Shown here in pieces: positions 9,007 to 17,587 of a stretch of DNA of 64,000 bases (positions are counted from its first letter, which is position 1; each line of letters opens with the position of its first letter). Both the position numbers and the translations under genes were made by a program. The stretch covers positions 4,015 to 68,014 of the forward strand of contig NZ_BAAACY010000011.1 in the NCBI RefSeq assembly GCF_039521925.1. The letters run 5' to 3'. The notes below the pieces were generated by a model. It did not search any database, had not been told where the DNA came from, and saw nothing but the letters and a program-made list of their open reading frames with translations. The DNA comes from Virgibacillus salarius. GTDB taxonomy: Bacteria > Bacillota > Bacilli > Bacillales > Amphibacillaceae.

Positions 9007-9834
9007 TTAATCATTTTGGGGTAATGTTTCTATTACTTTTTTCACAAATGTTAAGAAGGATTCTCTTACTTGCTCTGTTGTTTCTATTACTTCATGATGC
9101 GTTAAAGGCTGATCTAAGATTCCCGCAGCCATGTTAGAAATACAAGAGATTCCTAACACACGAATACCTGCATGTCCAGCTACAGTCACTTCAGGAACCG
9201 TAGACATACCGACTGCATCCCCACCTAACGTACGAAGCATACGTACTTCTGCTGGTGTTTCATAAGCTGGGCCAGTATTTCCTACATATACACCTTTTTG
9301 TACATGTAATTGAATGTCTTTTGCGCATGCCTCCGCGTGTGCAATTAGCGATTTATCATAGACATTGGACATATCTGGAAAACGGACTCCTAAATGTTCA
9401 TCATTCTTACCAATGAGCGGACTATCTCCCATATTATTGATATGATCGGAAATTAACATCAAATCACCAGGCTTGAAATCTTCATTTATACCGCCAGCTG
9501 CGTTTGTAACAATAATAGATTCAATACCTAGTTCTTTCATTACCCGAACTGGAAAAGTTACTTGTTGCATTGTGTAACCCTCATAATAGTGAAAACGCCC
9601 TTGCATGGCAATAACTTGCTTTCCTTTTAATGTTCCCGCAACTAGCTGTCCCTTATGACCAGCAACAGTGGATTCTGGAAAATCAGGAATATCCTTATAT
9701 GGAATAGTAATTGGGCTTTCTATTTCCTCTGCCAGTACTCCTAGTCCAGAGCCAAGAATCAAACCAATCTCTGGTTTCTTATCTAGCTTCTGCTGCAAAA
9801 ATTCACTTGCTTCTCGAACTGCGCTATAATTCAT
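9007..9834 (-). CDS. punA: Purine-nucleoside phosphorylase I
   Basis: 275 aa trimeric-type PNP (guanosine/inosine phosphorylase; pupG in B. subtilis). The phosphate-binding GSGLG is near residue 28 and the family stretch TNAAGGINEDFKPGDLMLI lies around 111-129. The ribosome site AAGGGGGA is embedded in the last codons of deoB and the genes are one base apart, implying translational coupling. It supplies ribose-1-phosphate for DeoB and recovers purine bases. Confidence 0.96.
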   Translation of the reverse strand: MNYSAVREASEFLQQKLDKKPEIGLILGSGLGVLAEEIESPITIPYKDIPDFPESTVAGHKGQLVAGTLKGKQVIAMQGRFHYYEGYTMQQVTFPVRVMKELGIESIIVTNAAGGINEDFKPGDLMLISDHINNMGDSPLIGKNDEHLGVRFPDMSNVYDKSLIAHAEACAKDIQLHVQKGVYVGNTGPAYETPAEVRMLRTLGGDAVGMSTVPEVTVAGHAGIRVLGISCISNMAAGILDQPLTHHEVIETTEQVRESFLTFVKKVIETLPQND

Positions 9835-9835
9835 T

Positions 9836-11029
9836 TTATAAATCCCCCTTAGGTTTAATATCCTTTAGAAAGCTTATTCCATACGTAGGCATGTTCACCT
9901 CAAAATTATCAGCAATTGTAGCTCCTATATCTGCAAATGTCTGACGTAATGGTAATTCTTTTCCTTCGACAATACCTTTATGATGTACCAACAAAGGAAC
10001 AAATTCCCGAGTATGGTCCGTACCGTGATGTATAGGGTCATTTCCATGATCAGCTGTAATAATTAATAAATCATCATCCTTCATTCCTGCAAGAACTTCA
10101 GGCAGTCTAGCATCGTAGGCCTCCAATGCTTCTCCATAACCTTGAGGATCTCTACGATGACCATATTTTGCATCAAAGTCAACTAAATTTAAGAAGCTAA
10201 TTCCAGTAAAATCCTTCTTCATTGATGTAACTAACTGTGTCATCCCATCATCATTATCCTTCGTTCGAATCGCTTCAGTGACTCCCTCACCGTCATAAAT
10301 ATCTGAAATCTTCCCTAGAGCAATAACATCATAATTATTTTCTTCTAATTCATTCATGACAGTTTTCCCAAAAGGTTTGAGTGCATAATCATGTCGATTA
10401 GAGGTCCTCTCAAACGCCCCTGGTTTCCCAATAAATGGGCGAGCAATCACCCGACCGACCATATACTTCTCATCTAACGTTAGTTCTCTCGCAATTTTGC
10501 ATATACGATATTGCTCTTCAATGGGAATAACATCCTCATGGGCAGCTATTTGCAATACAGAGTCAGCAGAGGTATATACAATTAAGGAGCCTGTTTCCAT
10601 ATGCTCAGCGCCTAATTCTTTAATGATTTCTGTACCTGAAGCTGGTTTATTACCAATAACTTTCCGCCCAGCCTTTTCCTCTAGCTCTTCAATTAATTCT
10701 TCAGGGAATCCTTCAGGAAACGTTCTGAAAGGCTGTTCGATATGCAAGCCCATAATTTCCCAATGACCAGTCATCGTATCTTTTCCGTTGGAGGCTTCCT
10801 GCATCTTTGTATAATGTGCTTTCGGTGAATCCGCTTTATCAATTCCTGCAATTGGTCGAATATTGCTTAAACCCAACCTTCCCATATTTGGCATATGTAG
10901 ACCTTTCATATGCGACGCAATATGGCCAAGTGTATCAGCGCCTTTATCATTAAATTTATCAGCATCAGGTGCTTCTCCAATTCCCACTGAGTCCAATACA
11001 ATTAAAAATACACGCTTGAAATTTTTCAT
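9836..11029 (-). CDS. deoB: Phosphopentomutase
   Basis: 397 aa alkaline-phosphatase superfamily enzyme (drm in B. subtilis) interconverting (deoxy)ribose-1- and 5-phosphate with manganese. The N-terminal metal region is VLDSVGIGEAPDADKFNDKG and the C-terminal ones are ITADHGNDP and GTDHTREFVPLLV. First gene of the salvage operon, with ribosome site AGGAGGGATATACC before ATG and a TATAAT-like box upstream. It is preceded by xerD with a 94-base gap. Confidence 0.96.
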   Translation of the reverse strand: MKNFKRVFLIVLDSVGIGEAPDADKFNDKGADTLGHIASHMKGLHMPNMGRLGLSNIRPIAGIDKADSPKAHYTKMQEASNGKDTMTGHWEIMGLHIEQPFRTFPEGFPEELIEELEEKAGRKVIGNKPASGTEIIKELGAEHMETGSLIVYTSADSVLQIAAHEDVIPIEEQYRICKIARELTLDEKYMVGRVIARPFIGKPGAFERTSNRHDYALKPFGKTVMNELEENNYDVIALGKISDIYDGEGVTEAIRTKDNDDGMTQLVTSMKKDFTGISFLNLVDFDAKYGHRRDPQGYGEALEAYDARLPEVLAGMKDDDLLIITADHGNDPIHHGTDHTREFVPLLVHHKGIVEGKELPLRQTFADIGATIADNFEVNMPTYGISFLKDIKPKGDL

Positions 11030-11123
11030 GGTATATCCCTCCTAAATATTATATTCCCACGATAGCCATGAAGTATGTCTATAATTCGTTGTAGGATGTC
11101 AGACGACTTAAAAAAATAAAAAG

Positions 11124-12017
11124 CTATGCTCTTGGATGATAGTTCATATATATATCTTTTAATCTAGCTTTCGTAACATGTGTATAAATTTGGGTTGTAG
11201 ATATATCAACATGTCCAAGCATTTCTTGAACTAAACGCAAATCTGCACCATTCTCAAGTAAATGAGTTGCAAATGAATGCCTTAATGTATGCGGTGTAAT
11301 TTTCTTATGAATTCCTGCTTCAAGCGCTGCTTTTTTTAATATTTTCCAAAATCCTTGGCGTGTCAACGGTTTACCGTGCTGATTGACAAATAAAATATTA
11401 CTATCTCCTTGGCGTTTAATTAACTTACCGCGGGCTTGCTGCAAATAGTTTTCCACTGCCTGGATAGCAACATTACCTAGAGGAACGATCCGTTCCTTCG
11501 CTCCTTTTCCAAAGCACTGTACAAACCCCATGGTTAAATGAAGATCAGATATTTTTAAATGGATCATTTCACTTACTCGAAGACCTGTAGCATATAGTAG
11601 TTCTAACATTGCTTTATTACGTATATGTAATGCAGTATCTGAAGGTAAACTTAATAATGCTTCTATTTCTTGGATCGATAATACATCTGGAAGCTTTCGT
11701 TCCTTCTTAGGTGTTTCAATATGTAAGCTAGCATCATGTGTTACGACTTGCTCCCGAATTAAAAATTGATGAAATGCACGAATAGATGAAATATGACGCG
11801 CAATTGTCGCAGAGGATTTCCCATCGTCTTTTAACACATAAAGAAAATTGGTAATATCATTTCTTGTAACTTGTTCCCAGTTAGCTTTGTTTACAGAGGT
11901 TTTAATAAAATCTATATATGCTGTTAAGTCACGTCGATAAGAAGTTAATGTATTATCTGATAATCCTCTTTCAATTAATAAATAGTGATAAAAATCCTCT
12001 GCAATATCTGAAATCAT
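11124..12017 (-). CDS. xerD: Site-specific tyrosine recombinase XerD
   Basis: 297 aa, the usual XerD length (ripX in B. subtilis). With XerC/CodV it resolves chromosome dimers at dif. An N-terminal SAM-like core-binding domain (about 1-90) is followed by the catalytic domain with the full set R147, K171, H243, R246, H269 and nucleophile Y278. The position between deoB and fur/yqzK matches B. subtilis, so this is the housekeeping enzyme rather than a phage integrase. Confidence 0.96.
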   Translation of the reverse strand: MISDIAEDFYHYLLIERGLSDNTLTSYRRDLTAYIDFIKTSVNKANWEQVTRNDITNFLYVLKDDGKSSATIARHISSIRAFHQFLIREQVVTHDASLHIETPKKERKLPDVLSIQEIEALLSLPSDTALHIRNKAMLELLYATGLRVSEMIHLKISDLHLTMGFVQCFGKGAKERIVPLGNVAIQAVENYLQQARGKLIKRQGDSNILFVNQHGKPLTRQGFWKILKKAALEAGIHKKITPHTLRHSFATHLLENGADLRLVQEMLGHVDISTTQIYTHVTKARLKDIYMNYHPRA

Positions 12018-12020
12018 CTT

Positions 12021-12227
12021 TTACTCTCCTAGCCGGAAAAATAAGTTCAATCGATCAAAAAAAGTTGGTTCTTCATTAAATACTTTTACTGCTGGTCCCT
12101 CTGGTGGATCATATCGATGATATTGTTCATATTCTGCATGCATTATTCGTAAACCAAAATAAAATAAAAATGTACACGCAATAAAGATGACGAACACCTT
12201 TACCATATCCCACAGTATTCTTTTCAT
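12021..12227 (-). CDS. yqzK: Small membrane protein YqzK
   Basis: 68 aa with one N-terminal membrane helix (about residues 8-27) and a polar C-terminal part; no catalytic motif is visible. It sits 3 bases upstream of xerD and downstream of fur, exactly where B. subtilis has yqzK, which supports the identification. Function unknown. Confidence 0.8.
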   Translation of the reverse strand: MKRILWDMVKVFVIFIACTFLFYFGLRIMHAEYEQYHRYDPPEGPAVKVFNEEPTFFDRLNLFFRLGE

Positions 12228-12379
12228 TTATTGTGCTCCTCTAATCATAATATATCCTATTAAAAGATATGCCAGAAAAGAAGAACAATATACATAATAC
12301 TATCATTCAAATGGGAAAAAATCTGTAATTACAATGTACCGCTTTTAACTTGGTTTGTAAATTATTTTCTTTTAAATAA

Positions 12380-12468
12380 AAAAAGGCTGCTAGTAAGTAT
12401 TGGAAACGCTAACTAGCAAAACTTGCATGGTAACTAGCTAACTAGAAGCGTTCATAGTAACAGCCTGA
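12380..12468 (-). terminator. Probable terminator overlapping the end of fur
   Basis: On the minus strand AGGCTG inside the last fur codons pairs with CAGCCT, which is followed by seven or more T. Inner segments (CTAGTTAGC twice) can form additional stems. Confidence 0.5.
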
Positions 12469-12896
12469 CATTGTTTACAGATGCCATGAAAAGTTAAACG
12501 ATGGTCTTTTACTTGAAATCCCCATTCATTTTGAACAATTTTCTCCACATCTTCGAGTAAATCATCTTCGATTTCTTCTACTGAACCACATTCCGTACAT
12601 ACCAAATGATGATGAAAATGTTTAGCTCCTTCTTTACGAAGATCATAGCGTGATACACCATCACCAAAATTTATTTTATCCACAATCTTTAGTTCTGATA
12701 ATAATTCTAATGTACGATATACTGTAGCTAAACCAATTTCTGGAGCTTTTTCCTTAACAAGCAGGTATACATCTTCTGCACTTAAATGATCGTCTTCCCT
12801 TTCCAGCAAGACTCTAACAGTCGCTTCTCGTTGAGGAGTAAGCTTATAGCTTTGCGAATGCAGTTGTTTTTTTATCCGATCAATTCGATGTTCCAT
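12438..12896 (-). CDS. fur: Ferric uptake regulator
   Basis: 152 aa and very close to B. subtilis Fur across its length (starts MEHRIDRIKKQLHSQSYKLT). Winged-helix DNA-binding domain about 1-85 with recognition region IGLATVYRTLELL; metal-binding/dimerisation domain with HFHHHLVC, a CxxC pair (TECG) and a second pair GICKQC that form the structural zinc site. It represses iron uptake when loaded with iron. A perfect sigma-A promoter and a PerR-type box lie upstream, as expected from PerR control of fur in B. subtilis. Confidence 0.97.
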   Translation of the reverse strand: MEHRIDRIKKQLHSQSYKLTPQREATVRVLLEREDDHLSAEDVYLLVKEKAPEIGLATVYRTLELLSELKIVDKINFGDGVSRYDLRKEGAKHFHHHLVCTECGSVEEIEDDLLEDVEKIVQNEWGFQVKDHRLTFHGICKQCQAVTMNASS

Positions 12897-12926
12897 GACA
12901 GGTTCCCTCCCTCATATCCCACCTTT

Positions 12927-12955
12927 ATTATATGCACCGATTAAAAGTGTGTCAA
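12927..12955 (-). promoter_or_regulatory. Sigma-A promoter of fur
   Basis: Minus strand: TTGACA (12950-12955), 17-base spacer, TATAAT (12927-12932), both hexamers at consensus, about 30 bases before the fur ATG. Confidence 0.85.
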
Positions 12956-12978
12956 AATAAAATATTATTATTTTATAT

Positions 12979-12993
12979 TTATAATAATTATAG
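12979..12993. promoter_or_regulatory. PerR box upstream of fur
   Basis: TTATAATAATTATAG matches the PerR consensus TTATAATNATTATAA at all but the last base. It lies 23 bases upstream of the fur -35, so how strongly it represses is uncertain. Confidence 0.6.
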
Positions 12994-13007
12994 TTTAAGT
13001 TTGATTA

Positions 13008-13643
13008 TTAGTAAAATGATCGGATTAACATTTGCATTGCTTCATTGGAAACAAAAGATTCTAGTAAAGCAGCTATACAAGAGAAGGCGACTAGAAATGA
13101 AAATAATGTTACATATTTACCAAATGGCTGGAATACAGGTTGTGCCATTTTTCTTGTAAATAATTTACTCAATAAGGTCAATGAGAAAATCATGGATAAA
13201 CTTCCGGCGGTAATATAAATAGGAATAATTAACATATTTTGTGGTGCAATCGACAGTGCCGCCAATAATAATCCATCAAAACCAAGCTGATTGACAATAA
13301 ACCCTACAGAAAATCCCACTACAAGCCCTTTAATAAAAATTAACACCCAAACCAATGGCAAGCCAATTACTGAAAGTCCTAATATAAATAATAGTAGCAA
13401 ATATTTAGTATGGTACAAGAAGCTACTTTTAAAAATATCCATGCGTTCCATTTCTTGATTATCAGCAATTTGTCCAAAAAATCGTTCTAAATAAAAGAAT
13501 AGATCCTGTTTTTGAATAAAATTCATACTATTAACGAGGATAGCTCCAAATATAATCCCTGTTAGAAATAAAATAACCATAAAAAGATAAATCGTGGCAT
13601 GTTCTTTTACATGAGTCATTAGAAGTGTTTTATTTTTGTACAT
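13008..13643 (-). CDS. spoIIM: Stage II sporulation protein M
   Basis: 211 aa integral membrane protein with about five hydrophobic helices. SpoIIM is the scaffold subunit of the SpoIIDMP peptidoglycan-remodelling complex that drives engulfment in the mother cell. Length, composition and position immediately beside fur match B. subtilis spoIIM. The start ATG follows GGAGGATTCC. It should be sigma-E dependent; no convincing sigma-E element was identified. Confidence 0.93.
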   Translation of the reverse strand: MYKNKTLLMTHVKEHATIYLFMVILFLTGIIFGAILVNSMNFIQKQDLFFYLERFFGQIADNQEMERMDIFKSSFLYHTKYLLLLFILGLSVIGLPLVWVLIFIKGLVVGFSVGFIVNQLGFDGLLLAALSIAPQNMLIIPIYITAGSLSMIFSLTLLSKLFTRKMAQPVFQPFGKYVTLFSFLVAFSCIAALLESFVSNEAMQMLIRSFY

Positions 13644-13734
13644 TGGAATCCTCCATTCAATATACTGCTATACTAAAAACTATGAAGAATTCCAATTAAA
13701 AATACCAAGTTTTCTATTATCCTACTAGATGAAT

Positions 13735-14904
13735 TTAGGTTAATTTAATCGTACCGTATCTACCTCCACCGCCTTCGATAATCTTTAGCTTGCCTTGACG
13801 CATCTGAATAATTGCATGAGCTAAATCGCTTGGAATCACCGAGGTTAATTCCTCGAAAGTTGCGTGATGAATCACTTGCATTTCCGTATCAAACGCAGTT
13901 AACAGTTTTTCATACGTTCTCTTTCCCAATTTAGGAAGATACTCTAATGGAACTTGGTACGTATATGGTGGCCTATCATTAGTAGGAGCACTTATGTCTT
14001 TTAATTCTAAGATTCTATCCGACACACCTTTAATAAGTTTGTTCGAAAAACAATGAGGACAGTTTTGAACATTTAACGAAACGACCGAAAAGCATTGATT
14101 ACACACCGTTTTATGATATTTACCTAGTCGCGGATTCATACCGTAGTTATGGGCAATTTTTCTGTTCTGCTGTTGGTGCAGTGCCAAATACAATTCGTTA
14201 AATGAAGGCTCCATCATACATATTATTTGATATTCTCTTGCTATTTTTGCTAAGGAGTGTGCATCAGAGTTAGAAAGAAACGTATAATCATGTAGTTCTT
14301 GAATTTGATCTGCCATATGAGTATCCGAACTTAAACCTAATTCTATTCCATCAATCAAATCACGATCAAATACCTCTGATAATGTTTGCTCCACACCTTT
14401 CCCATACAAGCTTTTAAATGGCGTAAACACATGAGCTGGAATAAATATTCCTTTTAGCTGCTTTACTTTATATTGCAGCTCTTTTCCTGTACCGTAATAC
14501 CTCTGAGAACTTAGACCAATGTTCTTCATTCGCTGACGTAGCCATGCAGAAAATTGTTGCATGTATTGCAAGGTTGGAAAATAACAAAGTACATGAATCG
14601 GGCCCTGACAAGCTTCATCATAGACTTCGATTTCTGAACCGAGAATTAAAGTAACTTTTTCAAACCGAATGCCTCCATCAACCAATTCATATGCTTTGCC
14701 TTCTTCAATTAATTCCATAATCTCCTGTTGTACAGCGGGCGCCTGACAATCTATAACACCTATTAAATCCATACCTTTATTACGACTGGATTCCTCTAAC
14801 ACACTCGTTAGCGTTAAATTTTTTGAAGCGGTAATTTTGACGGGATGATCGTACTTATCTCGGCCAATATGAATGTGTAAATCAGAAAAATACGGCTTAA
14901 GCAA
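13735..14904 (-). CDS. PHP-domain protein, endonuclease Q family (YqxK-like)
   Basis: 389 aa. The PHP metal motif DLHIHIGRD is at residues 8-16 and further metal ligands occur in NSDAHS near 212-217. A zinc ribbon follows (CNQCF and CPHCF, about 267-287), and the C-terminus resembles a helix-hairpin-helix (LGKRTYEKLLTAF). This is the EndoQ architecture; EndoQ cleaves DNA 5' of deaminated bases such as hypoxanthine or uracil in some archaea and Bacillus. The start is a TTG abutting the nudF stop, so it is expected to be coupled to nudF. A nucleotide-pool sanitising gene next to a damaged-base nuclease fits. Confidence 0.8.
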   Translation of the reverse strand: MLKPYFSDLHIHIGRDKYDHPVKITASKNLTLTSVLEESSRNKGMDLIGVIDCQAPAVQQEIMELIEEGKAYELVDGGIRFEKVTLILGSEIEVYDEACQGPIHVLCYFPTLQYMQQFSAWLRQRMKNIGLSSQRYYGTGKELQYKVKQLKGIFIPAHVFTPFKSLYGKGVEQTLSEVFDRDLIDGIELGLSSDTHMADQIQELHDYTFLSNSDAHSLAKIAREYQIICMMEPSFNELYLALHQQQNRKIAHNYGMNPRLGKYHKTVCNQCFSVVSLNVQNCPHCFSNKLIKGVSDRILELKDISAPTNDRPPYTYQVPLEYLPKLGKRTYEKLLTAFDTEMQVIHHATFEELTSVIPSDLAHAIIQMRQGKLKIIEGGGGRYGTIKLT

Positions 14905-15450
14905 TTATTTCATCCCCAGTGCATGTAAATATAAGATTGCGTAATTTGTTTTGGCATCATGAATCTCTTCCTGTTCCACTAGTTGCTTTGCTTCTTCAAG
15001 TGTTAACTTTCTAATACTAATAAATTCATCTTCATCGCCCGCTATTGGTTGATCAACTAACTCTAACGTATCTGTGATATAAATATACATTCGTTCATTC
15101 GCAAACCCTGGCGAAGTATAAAAGGAAGTAACAAAAGAAAGATCTTTCGTTGTGTAGCCTGTCTCTTCTTCTAATTCTCTAATCGCTGTTTCTTCGGGAT
15201 CTTCTCCAACTTCTAACTTTCCTGCTGGTATCTCAATTAACGATTTTTCTAGTGGCTTACGATATTGTTCAACAAATACAATTTTATTATCCTTCGTTAT
15301 TGGTATTATTGCCACAGCACCAGGATGATCTATGATTTCACGTTTTGCCGTCTTACCGTCAGGCAATACAACATCATCCACTTTTAAATGTACAACTTTC
15401 CCATCATAAATAACTTCCGAACTAATTGTCTTTTCTTCAAATTTCTTCAT
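14905..15450 (-). CDS. nudF: ADP-ribose pyrophosphatase (Nudix)
   Basis: 181 aa from ATG at 15450, preferred because AAGGGTGA precedes it; an in-frame GTG lies three codons upstream. The Nudix box is complete: GKLEVGEDPEETAIRE followed by LEEETGY. It hydrolyses ADP-ribose to AMP and ribose-5-phosphate. The stop codon touches the TTG start of the EndoQ-like gene. Divergently transcribed from the aldo-keto reductase at 15587. Confidence 0.92.
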   Translation of the reverse strand: MKKFEEKTISSEVIYDGKVVHLKVDDVVLPDGKTAKREIIDHPGAVAIIPITKDNKIVFVEQYRKPLEKSLIEIPAGKLEVGEDPEETAIRELEEETGYTTKDLSFVTSFYTSPGFANERMYIYITDTLELVDQPIAGDEDEFISIRKLTLEEAKQLVEQEEIHDAKTNYAILYLHALGMK

Positions 15451-15586
15451 TACTATCACCCTTCAACCAAATTTCTGTTTCTATTCTAGCATATTTATAC
15501 TGCGGTCATTTCAATTAATTGTTTTACCAATTACTTCAATTTACAATAAACATATACCATAAACATTGGAATGGAGGCTAGCTAAA

Positions 15587-16498
15587 ATGAAAAAAAATCA
15601 GATTGGAAGTTCAGACATATATATTTCTCAACTTACGCTGGGGTGTATGTCACTTGGAAAAGACACTGCTAAAGCAAAAAGCATGATTGATATGGCATTA
15701 GAGCATGGAATCAATCATTTAGATACAGCTGATTTATATGATTTTGGAGATAATGAAGAAATTGTTGGATCGGCTATTAAACACAGACGAGAAGATGTAG
15801 TGCTTACAACAAAAGTCGGAAATCATTTTAATAGAGAGACGAGAAAATGGTATTGGGACCCTTCGAAAGAACACATCCAACAAGGTGTTAAAGCCAGTCT
15901 AAAACGCTTGAATACGGACTATATCGATTTTTATATGCTACATGGTGGGACAATTGACGATCCAATTGATGAAACAATAGAAGCTTTTGAAATACTTAAA
16001 AAAGAAGGTTTAATCCGAGCATACGGTATATCTTCTATTCGCCCAAACGTTATTCGAGAATATGTAAAACGCTCTGCGATGGATGGTATAATGATGCAAT
16101 ACAATTTATTGGATCGCCGACCAGAAGAAGAAATACTTGATCTTTTAGATGAAAATAACATTAGCGTTCTAGCTCGTGGTCCATTAGCAAAAGGAATGTT
16201 AAGTAATCAAGCAGCGAAGCAAATCGCCGCTAAAGGAGAAACAGGATATTTAGATTATTCCTATAAAGAATTACAATCTATAAATGACGAGCTAACCAAA
16301 CTTAGCTCTAATAAAAATGAGCTATCTTTCCGCTATATACTAAAGCATCCGGCTGTTGCTAGTGTAGTTTTCGGAGCTAGCTCAATTGATCAATTAAAAG
16401 AAAATATCAACGGCGACTTTAACAAAGAATTACAGGATGATACGTATCATAACCTAAAAAAAATCACTAAACCAGTTACTTATCAAGCACATAGATAA
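15587..16498 (+). CDS. yqkF: Aldo/keto reductase (YqkF-like)
   Basis: 303 aa from ATG at 15587 (ribosome site GGAGG; an upstream in-frame TTG at 15566 lacks one). The catalytic tetrad is D46, Y51, K76 and H119, and the C-terminal NADPH-binding region includes VVFGASSIDQLKEN. It probably reduces aldehydes or ketones with NADPH; the physiological substrate is not evident. B. subtilis yqkF is likewise adjacent to nudF (yqkG). Confidence 0.88.
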   Translation: MKKNQIGSSDIYISQLTLGCMSLGKDTAKAKSMIDMALEHGINHLDTADLYDFGDNEEIVGSAIKHRREDVVLTTKVGNHFNRETRKWYWDPSKEHIQQGVKASLKRLNTDYIDFYMLHGGTIDDPIDETIEAFEILKKEGLIRAYGISSIRPNVIREYVKRSAMDGIMMQYNLLDRRPEEEILDLLDENNISVLARGPLAKGMLSNQAAKQIAAKGETGYLDYSYKELQSINDELTKLSSNKNELSFRYILKHPAVASVVFGASSIDQLKENINGDFNKELQDDTYHNLKKITKPVTYQAHR

Positions 16499-16635
16499 GA
16501 GGTTTCCTTGGTTCGTGTTAGCAAATAGAGTTAAAAACACTCGTACTAGTTATGTAGACGTGTCCACCCACCTGTCATCTGTTAGGATTCATGGACCCAT
16601 TGGATGTCTTCCTTTCGATAGGGAGCCTCACCATT

Positions 16636-16688
16636 TCAAATAAAGTGAAACTTCAATCTGTAGGGTCTTACTGCTGTTGTATGTGGAT
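16636..16688 (+). repeat. Degenerate repeat C, copy 1
   Basis: AAATAAAGTGAAACTTC with a downstream TTACTGCTGTTGT resembles the two ends of a longer element at 30203-30345 (TATAAAGTGAAACTTC ... TTACTGGCAGTCGTTT), with the middle lost. The flanking 16499-16635 stretch shows no ORF I can support. Confidence 0.45.
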
Positions 16689-16695
16689 CAATAGA

Positions 16696-16900
16696 AACAA
16701 AAGCGCAAGCGCCTAAATAGAAACGTAGCGACTGGAGCGAGTCAACGGAGATAAAGGAATCACGGTGTGCTGGCGAGCCGATGATGACTTAGATTAGGGC
16801 GGTCGCCTAGTTCCTGGGCGCTGGAGCTAGAATCGGCTCAACACGCCCATAATTATCCGTATGGGCAAACTCTATAATTTCTTAGAGTATGATAAAAGAA
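16696..16900 (+). repeat. Intergenic repeat A, copy 2
   Basis: Best-preserved copy. It has AAAAGCGCAAGCGCC, core GCGACTGGAGCGAGTC at 16728-16743, GATGATGACTTAGATTAGG, GGGCGCTGGAGCTAG and a 3' hairpin GCCCATA/TATGGGC. The outer segments GCGCC...TAG and CTAG...GGCGC are inverted relative to each other. It lies between convergent yqkF and the HesB-like gene. Confidence 0.88.
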
Positions 16901-16902
16901 GC

Positions 16903-17172
16903 TGAGACAAAAGAATGAAGAAATAATTAAAAACGAACGATAATTAGGTTTAACTTAATTATCGTTCGTTTATTGATCAGAACAATTCATTAGCACCTGA
17001 AATAAGCGAGACTCTGGCGGGAACCGCACGAGTCTGAAGATTCACGTGGTAACGTGTTTTTCTTTACCAATTTAGCTGAGGCCGTGCCCGCGGAAAACGA
17101 GTATAGTTTCACGGTGCGGCGTGATAACATGATTATTCGTATTTTGAGTAAAGAAATTGTGTTTTGTCCTAA
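16903..17172. repeat. Intergenic repeat B with terminal inverted repeats
   Basis: It opens GCTGAGACAAAAG and closes TTTTGTCCTAACCTC, so the termini are imperfect inverted repeats of the form GnTnnGACAAAA. It contains a strong hairpin (ACGAACGATAATTA/TAATTATCGTTCGT) and the runs GCGAGACTCTGGCGGGAAC and CCGCGGAAAACGAGTAT. There is no ORF. Related partial copies are at 44700-44830 and from 63936 to the window end. Confidence 0.75.
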
Positions 17173-17233
17173 CCTCTTTCTTTATCTAAAATTCCTTTGT
17201 ATCGACCTTTGAAAAGGTGAATAAAGCTTTCCT

Positions 17234-17587
17234 TTATTTAATAATGTCGTCTGGGGAAATATACGGATTAAGAATTCCTTCAGGACTCGATAGACGAAAC
17301 ATTCCTTTGTTATAATCTAACCTCATCTTTTTCGCAAAAAATATGGCTTGTTGGTTTTCAACATATACCGTAAAATCTTTGTTTTTTATTTGTTGATAGT
17401 TGGTTTTCTGTTGATCTGTTAAGCGTAACGTCGGAATTCCGTTCACACTACAGCCACAGCCTTCTATATCATACCAAAATAACAAATAAGGATCGTGTTG
17501 CTTCTCTAACTCTGCTAATTTGTCTTTTGCTTTTTTAGATATATTAAGCTCAATTTCATTGTTCTTCATCTTTACGTCAACCCTCAA
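17234..17587 (-). CDS. HesB/IscA-like iron-sulfur biogenesis domain protein (YqkB-like)
   Basis: 117 aa (about 112 if the ATG for MKNNEIEL is used). The core motif EGCGCSVNGIPTL (about 43-55) is typical of the YqkB/YneR branch of the HesB fold, which lacks the separate first cysteine of true IscA scaffolds. A role in Fe-S assembly is therefore not assured. It starts directly after the yqjQ stop and is the last gene of the yqjP-yqjQ operon. Confidence 0.72.
   Translation of the reverse strand: MRVDVKMKNNEIELNISKKAKDKLAELEKQHDPYLLFWYDIEGCGCSVNGIPTLRLTDQQKTNYQQIKNKDFTVYVENQQAIFFAKKMRLDYNKGMFRLSSPEGILNPYISPDDIIK

Noticed and set aside
11124..12017. Phage or integron integrase
   Set aside because: Length, catalytic residues and synteny with deoB, yqzK and fur identify housekeeping XerD.
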